From the NCBI RefSeq assembly GCF_015244705.1, contig NZ_JABCQF010000010.1, positions 1-64,000 on the forward strand: 64,000 bases of DNA. The letters are read 5' to 3'. Positions within the stretch are counted from its first letter, which is position 1. Each line of letters starts with the position of its first letter. This stretch comes from Gluconobacter potus. Its GTDB lineage: Bacteria > Pseudomonadota > Alphaproteobacteria > Acetobacterales > Acetobacteraceae. Below are positions 61,733-64,000 of this stretch, in pieces. The notes under the pieces were generated by a model that was not told the origin of the DNA, ran no database searches, and worked only from the letters and a program-made list of their open reading frames with translations. The position numbers and the translations under genes are program-made.

Positions 61733-62647
61733 TTATCTGATGTTGACGTTCCGGTTGTCGACAGGCCTGAAAACTCCTGACAGCCAGTCTATGAAGACTC
61801 GGACACGCGGAGACATCTGCCGGTTATGCGGATAAAGCAGTGAGACGGGGGATGGAGCTGGCGGAAATTTTCCCAGTACTTCGACCAGTGCTCCGGACCG
61901 GATATCGTGTTCGGCATGATAGCGCGGGATCTGGATAAGGCCCAGCCCTGTCCGGGCCGCTGCAATATAGCTCTCCGCCGCGTTGACCGAGATACGAAGC
62001 GGCAGGAGAATATGTTGTGCCCTGTCGTCAATAACGAATTCCAGGGGCAGTATCCGGCCGCGCAGACTTGACTGGAAACCGACCATGACGTGGCCTTCCG
62101 CCAGGTCGTCTGGATGTGCTGGAATGCCATGCGCTTCCAGATAGGCGGGGGATGCCAGTGTCACTTCCCGCAGGGTGGCGAGATGCCGGACCATCATGTC
62201 ACTGTCTCGCAGTTCGCCCACACGAAGAACACAGTCCATGCCTTCACGGACCAGATCGACCAACCGGTCGCCTTCGCTCATATGCAGTTCGATGTCCGGA
62301 TATGCTGCGAAGAATTCCGGCAGGGCAGGCACGATGAAATGACGGGCCAGCGTGCCGTGCACGTCGATCCGGAGTGTTCCTCTGGGACTGACGTTTCCGA
62401 ATGCCGTTTCAGCGTCTTCGATGTCGGCGACGATATGGCGGCAGCGGCGATAATAGGTTTCGCCTTCCGGTGTCGGACTGACCTGCCGCGTCGTCCGGTG
62501 CAGAAGACGCACGCCCAGCCGGACCTCCAGCGTCTTGATGACGTCGGTGGCAGTCGAGCGTGGCAGGTTCATGTCTTCGGCAGCCTGGGTGAAGCTTCCG
62601 CGTTCCACGATCCTCATGAACAGCCGCATGATATCCAGCCGGTCCAT
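61733..62647 (-). CDS. LysR-family regulator divergent from a short-chain dehydrogenase
   Basis: A 304-residue LysR-type regulator of the DmlR/YafC-like group: FMRIVERGSFTQAAEDMNLPRSTATDVIKTLE (helix-turn-helix), LLHRTTRQVSPTPEG, and effector domain beginning LRIDVHGTLARHFIVPALPEF. This group often represses a divergent dehydrogenase gene. A 29-bp near-perfect palindrome lies between the two genes. The effector is unknown; an aldehyde or electrophile is common for such pairs. Confidence 0.9.
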   Translation of the reverse strand: MDRLDIMRLFMRIVERGSFTQAAEDMNLPRSTATDVIKTLEVRLGVRLLHRTTRQVSPTPEGETYYRRCRHIVADIEDAETAFGNVSPRGTLRIDVHGTLARHFIVPALPEFFAAYPDIELHMSEGDRLVDLVREGMDCVLRVGELRDSDMMVRHLATLREVTLASPAYLEAHGIPAHPDDLAEGHVMVGFQSSLRGRILPLEFVIDDRAQHILLPLRISVNAAESYIAAARTGLGLIQIPRYHAEHDIRSGALVEVLGKFPPAPSPVSLLYPHNRQMSPRVRVFIDWLSGVFRPVDNRNVNIR

Positions 62648-62657
62648 AAACTGTTCT

Positions 62658-62686
62658 CACAATCCGGATAATCTATCCGAATTGTG
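62658..62686. promoter_or_regulatory. 29-bp near-perfect operator for the LysR regulator
   Basis: CACAATCCGGATA (62658-62670) and TATCCGAATTGTG (62674-62686) are inverted copies matching at 12 of 13 positions around ATC. The site begins 11 bases upstream of the LysR start and lies 77 bases before the dehydrogenase start, so it can control both. Confidence 0.75.
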
Positions 62687-62762
62687 CGGGATTATCAGGC
62701 GAACGAAAAGGGCCATTCTTCCTTCAGGGCCATAATGGCCACAGACAAAGGGAAAAGCAGAT

Positions 62763-63500
62763 ATGACACAGGACAGGAAAGTCGCGATCGTCACGGGGTC
62801 ATCGCGCGGGATCGGTGCGGCCATTGCCACGCGGCTGGCGAAGGACGGGCTGGCGATTGTCGTTAATTATGCGGGAAATGCAGCTTCGGCTGAAGAGCTT
62901 GTCGCGAAGATCCGTCAGACGGGCGGTGAGGCAATTGCGGTGAAGGCCGATGTCTCTGACTCTGCTGCTGTTTCCACTCTGTTCGACGAGACGGAAAAAG
63001 CCTTTGGTGGCGTTGATGTGCTGGTCAACAATGCGGGCATCATGACGCTGGGGCGGATTGCCGATGTAGACGATGCCGCCTTTACGCGGCAGGTGGATAT
63101 CAACTTCCGGGGGACTTTCAACACGCTGCGTGAAGCCGGAAAGCGCCTGCGGGACGGTGGACGTATTGTGAACCTGTCCACCAGCGTTGTCGGGCTGAAA
63201 TTCGAGAATTACGGCGTGTATGCTGCAACGAAAGCTGCGGTCGAGACGCTGACGGCGATCGTGGCCAAGGAGCTGCGCGGGCGGAATACGACTGTAAATG
63301 CGGTCGCTCCTGGGCCCACCGGTACGGATCTGTTTCTTGAAGGCAAGAGCCCCGAACTGATCGAAAAACTGGCGAAGATGAACCCGCTTGAGCGTCTTGG
63401 AACGCCGGACGACATTGCCGCGGCTGTTGCCTTCCTGGTGGGACCGGATGGTTCGTGGATCAATGGCCAGACGCTGCGGGCCAATGGTGGCATGGTCTGA
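62763..63500 (+). CDS. short-chain dehydrogenase/reductase
   Basis: A 245-residue classical short-chain dehydrogenase with TGSSRGIGAAIATRLAKDG (nucleotide site), VNYAGNAASAEELV (no acidic residue at the end of strand two, favouring NADPH), LVNNAGIM, catalytic Ser in NLSTSVVG and YGVYAATKAA. It probably reduces a carbonyl compound. Divergent from the LysR gene and followed by another short-chain dehydrogenase 27 bases later, likely in one transcript. Substrate unknown. Confidence 0.9.
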   Translation: MTQDRKVAIVTGSSRGIGAAIATRLAKDGLAIVVNYAGNAASAEELVAKIRQTGGEAIAVKADVSDSAAVSTLFDETEKAFGGVDVLVNNAGIMTLGRIADVDDAAFTRQVDINFRGTFNTLREAGKRLRDGGRIVNLSTSVVGLKFENYGVYAATKAAVETLTAIVAKELRGRNTTVNAVAPGPTGTDLFLEGKSPELIEKLAKMNPLERLGTPDDIAAAVAFLVGPDGSWINGQTLRANGGMV

Positions 63501-63527
63501 GGGCGGTAGCGGCAGAAGGGGAAGATC

Positions 63528-64000
63528 ATGGCCAAGCAGGTTATTCTGATTACGGGGGCCTCAAGCGGGTTCGGGGCTATGACGGCCCGGCAGCTCGCGA
63601 CAGGTGGGCACTGTGTCTATGCCGGCGTACGGAACATTCACGGAAGCGGCGCGGCTGCTGTCGCGGCTGCTGAGAGTTTCGCGAAGGAGTGGAAGGTCGA
63701 ACTGCATAGCGTGGAACTCGACGTTCTCGAGCAGGAGCAGGCGGACGCCGCCGTTAGCCGGATCATGACCGAGCAGGGGCGGATCGACGTGGTGATCCAT
63801 AACGCTGGTCACATGTGCTTCGGTCCGGCCGAGGCTTTTACGCCGGAGCAGCTGGCGGCATTGTATGATGTGAACGTCCTGTCCACCCAGCGTCTCAACC
63901 GGGCCGCGCTGCCACATATGCGCGACAAGGGGCAGGGGCTGGTCGTCTGGGTGTCATCGTCCAGCACACGGGGCGGGACACCGCCGTTTCTGGGGCCGTA
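63528..64000 (+). CDS. short-chain dehydrogenase, N-terminal part (3' end outside window)
   Basis: The ATG at 63528, preceded by GAAGGGGAAG, opens a frame that runs to the end of the window. About 157 residues are visible, with LITGASSGFGAMTARQLATG (nucleotide site), YAGVRN (Arg favouring NADPH), DVVIHNAGHMCFGP and the start of the catalytic region WVSSSSTRGG. It belongs to the 17-beta-hydroxysteroid-dehydrogenase-like short-chain group. It probably forms an operon with the preceding dehydrogenase under the LysR regulator. Confidence 0.87.
   Translation, partial: MAKQVILITGASSGFGAMTARQLATGGHCVYAGVRNIHGSGAAAVAAAESFAKEWKVELHSVELDVLEQEQADAAVSRIMTEQGRIDVVIHNAGHMCFGPAEAFTPEQLAALYDVNVLSTQRLNRAALPHMRDKGQGLVVWVSSSSTRGGTPPFLGP

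Noticed and set aside
1-64000. CRISPR arrays, tRNA or rRNA genes, insertion sequences
   Set aside because: I saw no regularly spaced repeats, no cloverleaf with a TTCGA-type arm, no rRNA-like sequence and no transposase frame.

Overview
The window looks like chromosome of an acetic acid bacterium, most likely Gluconobacter or a close relative (Alphaproteobacteria, Acetobacteraceae). This is an inference from the moderately high GC, the protein style, the NAD-type isocitrate dehydrogenase behind aconitase, the lutABC lactate genes, and the polyol-linked and TonB-linked transport genes. I found no rRNA, tRNA, CRISPR array, insertion sequence or prophage.

Layout. 1-359: end of a D-2-hydroxyacid dehydrogenase. 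468-8052: a leftward five-gene operon that looks like organosulfur scavenging (SfnB/DszC-like flavoprotein, DszA/NtaA-like FMN monooxygenase, TonB receptor, polyol-permease-type MFS carrier, TauD/AtsK dioxygenase), with a promoter flanked by two palindromes and a possible gene remnant at its end. 8554-11990: oxyR, ahpC, ahpF. 12031-12787: LysE exporter, a 27-residue membrane peptide and a bidirectional terminator. 12787-17575: acnA-icd with a divergent LysR gene. 17580-23252: an AI-2E-type membrane protein, then a TPP-riboswitch operon (TonB receptor, APH-fold kinase, PnuC/PnuT carrier) that reads as thiamine salvage. 23416-31702: chemoreceptor, MFS exporter, YdcF-like protein, AGE-family isomerase, rpe, heparinase-like protein and glycosyltransferase. 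31710-34088: a very large flagellin. 34474-37327: lutABC. 37509-47337: DUF4291 protein, UvrA-like ATPase, J-protein, DesK/DesR-like two-component system, tyrS and an ABC transporter.

47456-52599: alpha/beta hydrolase, then two tandem cysteine desulfurases, ferredoxin, mnmA and a GST, a sulfur-transfer operon. 52615-55517: small lipoprotein, broken gluconolactonase gene, Na+/H+ antiporter and a secreted protein. 55668-61578: SorC regulator, RpiB-type isomerase, fused DhaK-DhaL kinase, polyol permease and short-chain dehydrogenase. This set matches a D-threitol/D-erythrulose route into erythrose 4-phosphate. 61733-64000: LysR regulator with a clear operator, and two short-chain dehydrogenases, the last cut by the window edge.

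The strongest ideas are: (1) an organosulfur operon with no ABC importer that pairs a TonB receptor with a carrier related to polyol permeases; (2) a riboswitch-controlled thiamine uptake and phosphorylation module using an APH-fold kinase; (3) a complete tetritol pathway beside that carrier's paralog. Functions are inferred from motifs and gene context; no searches were run.
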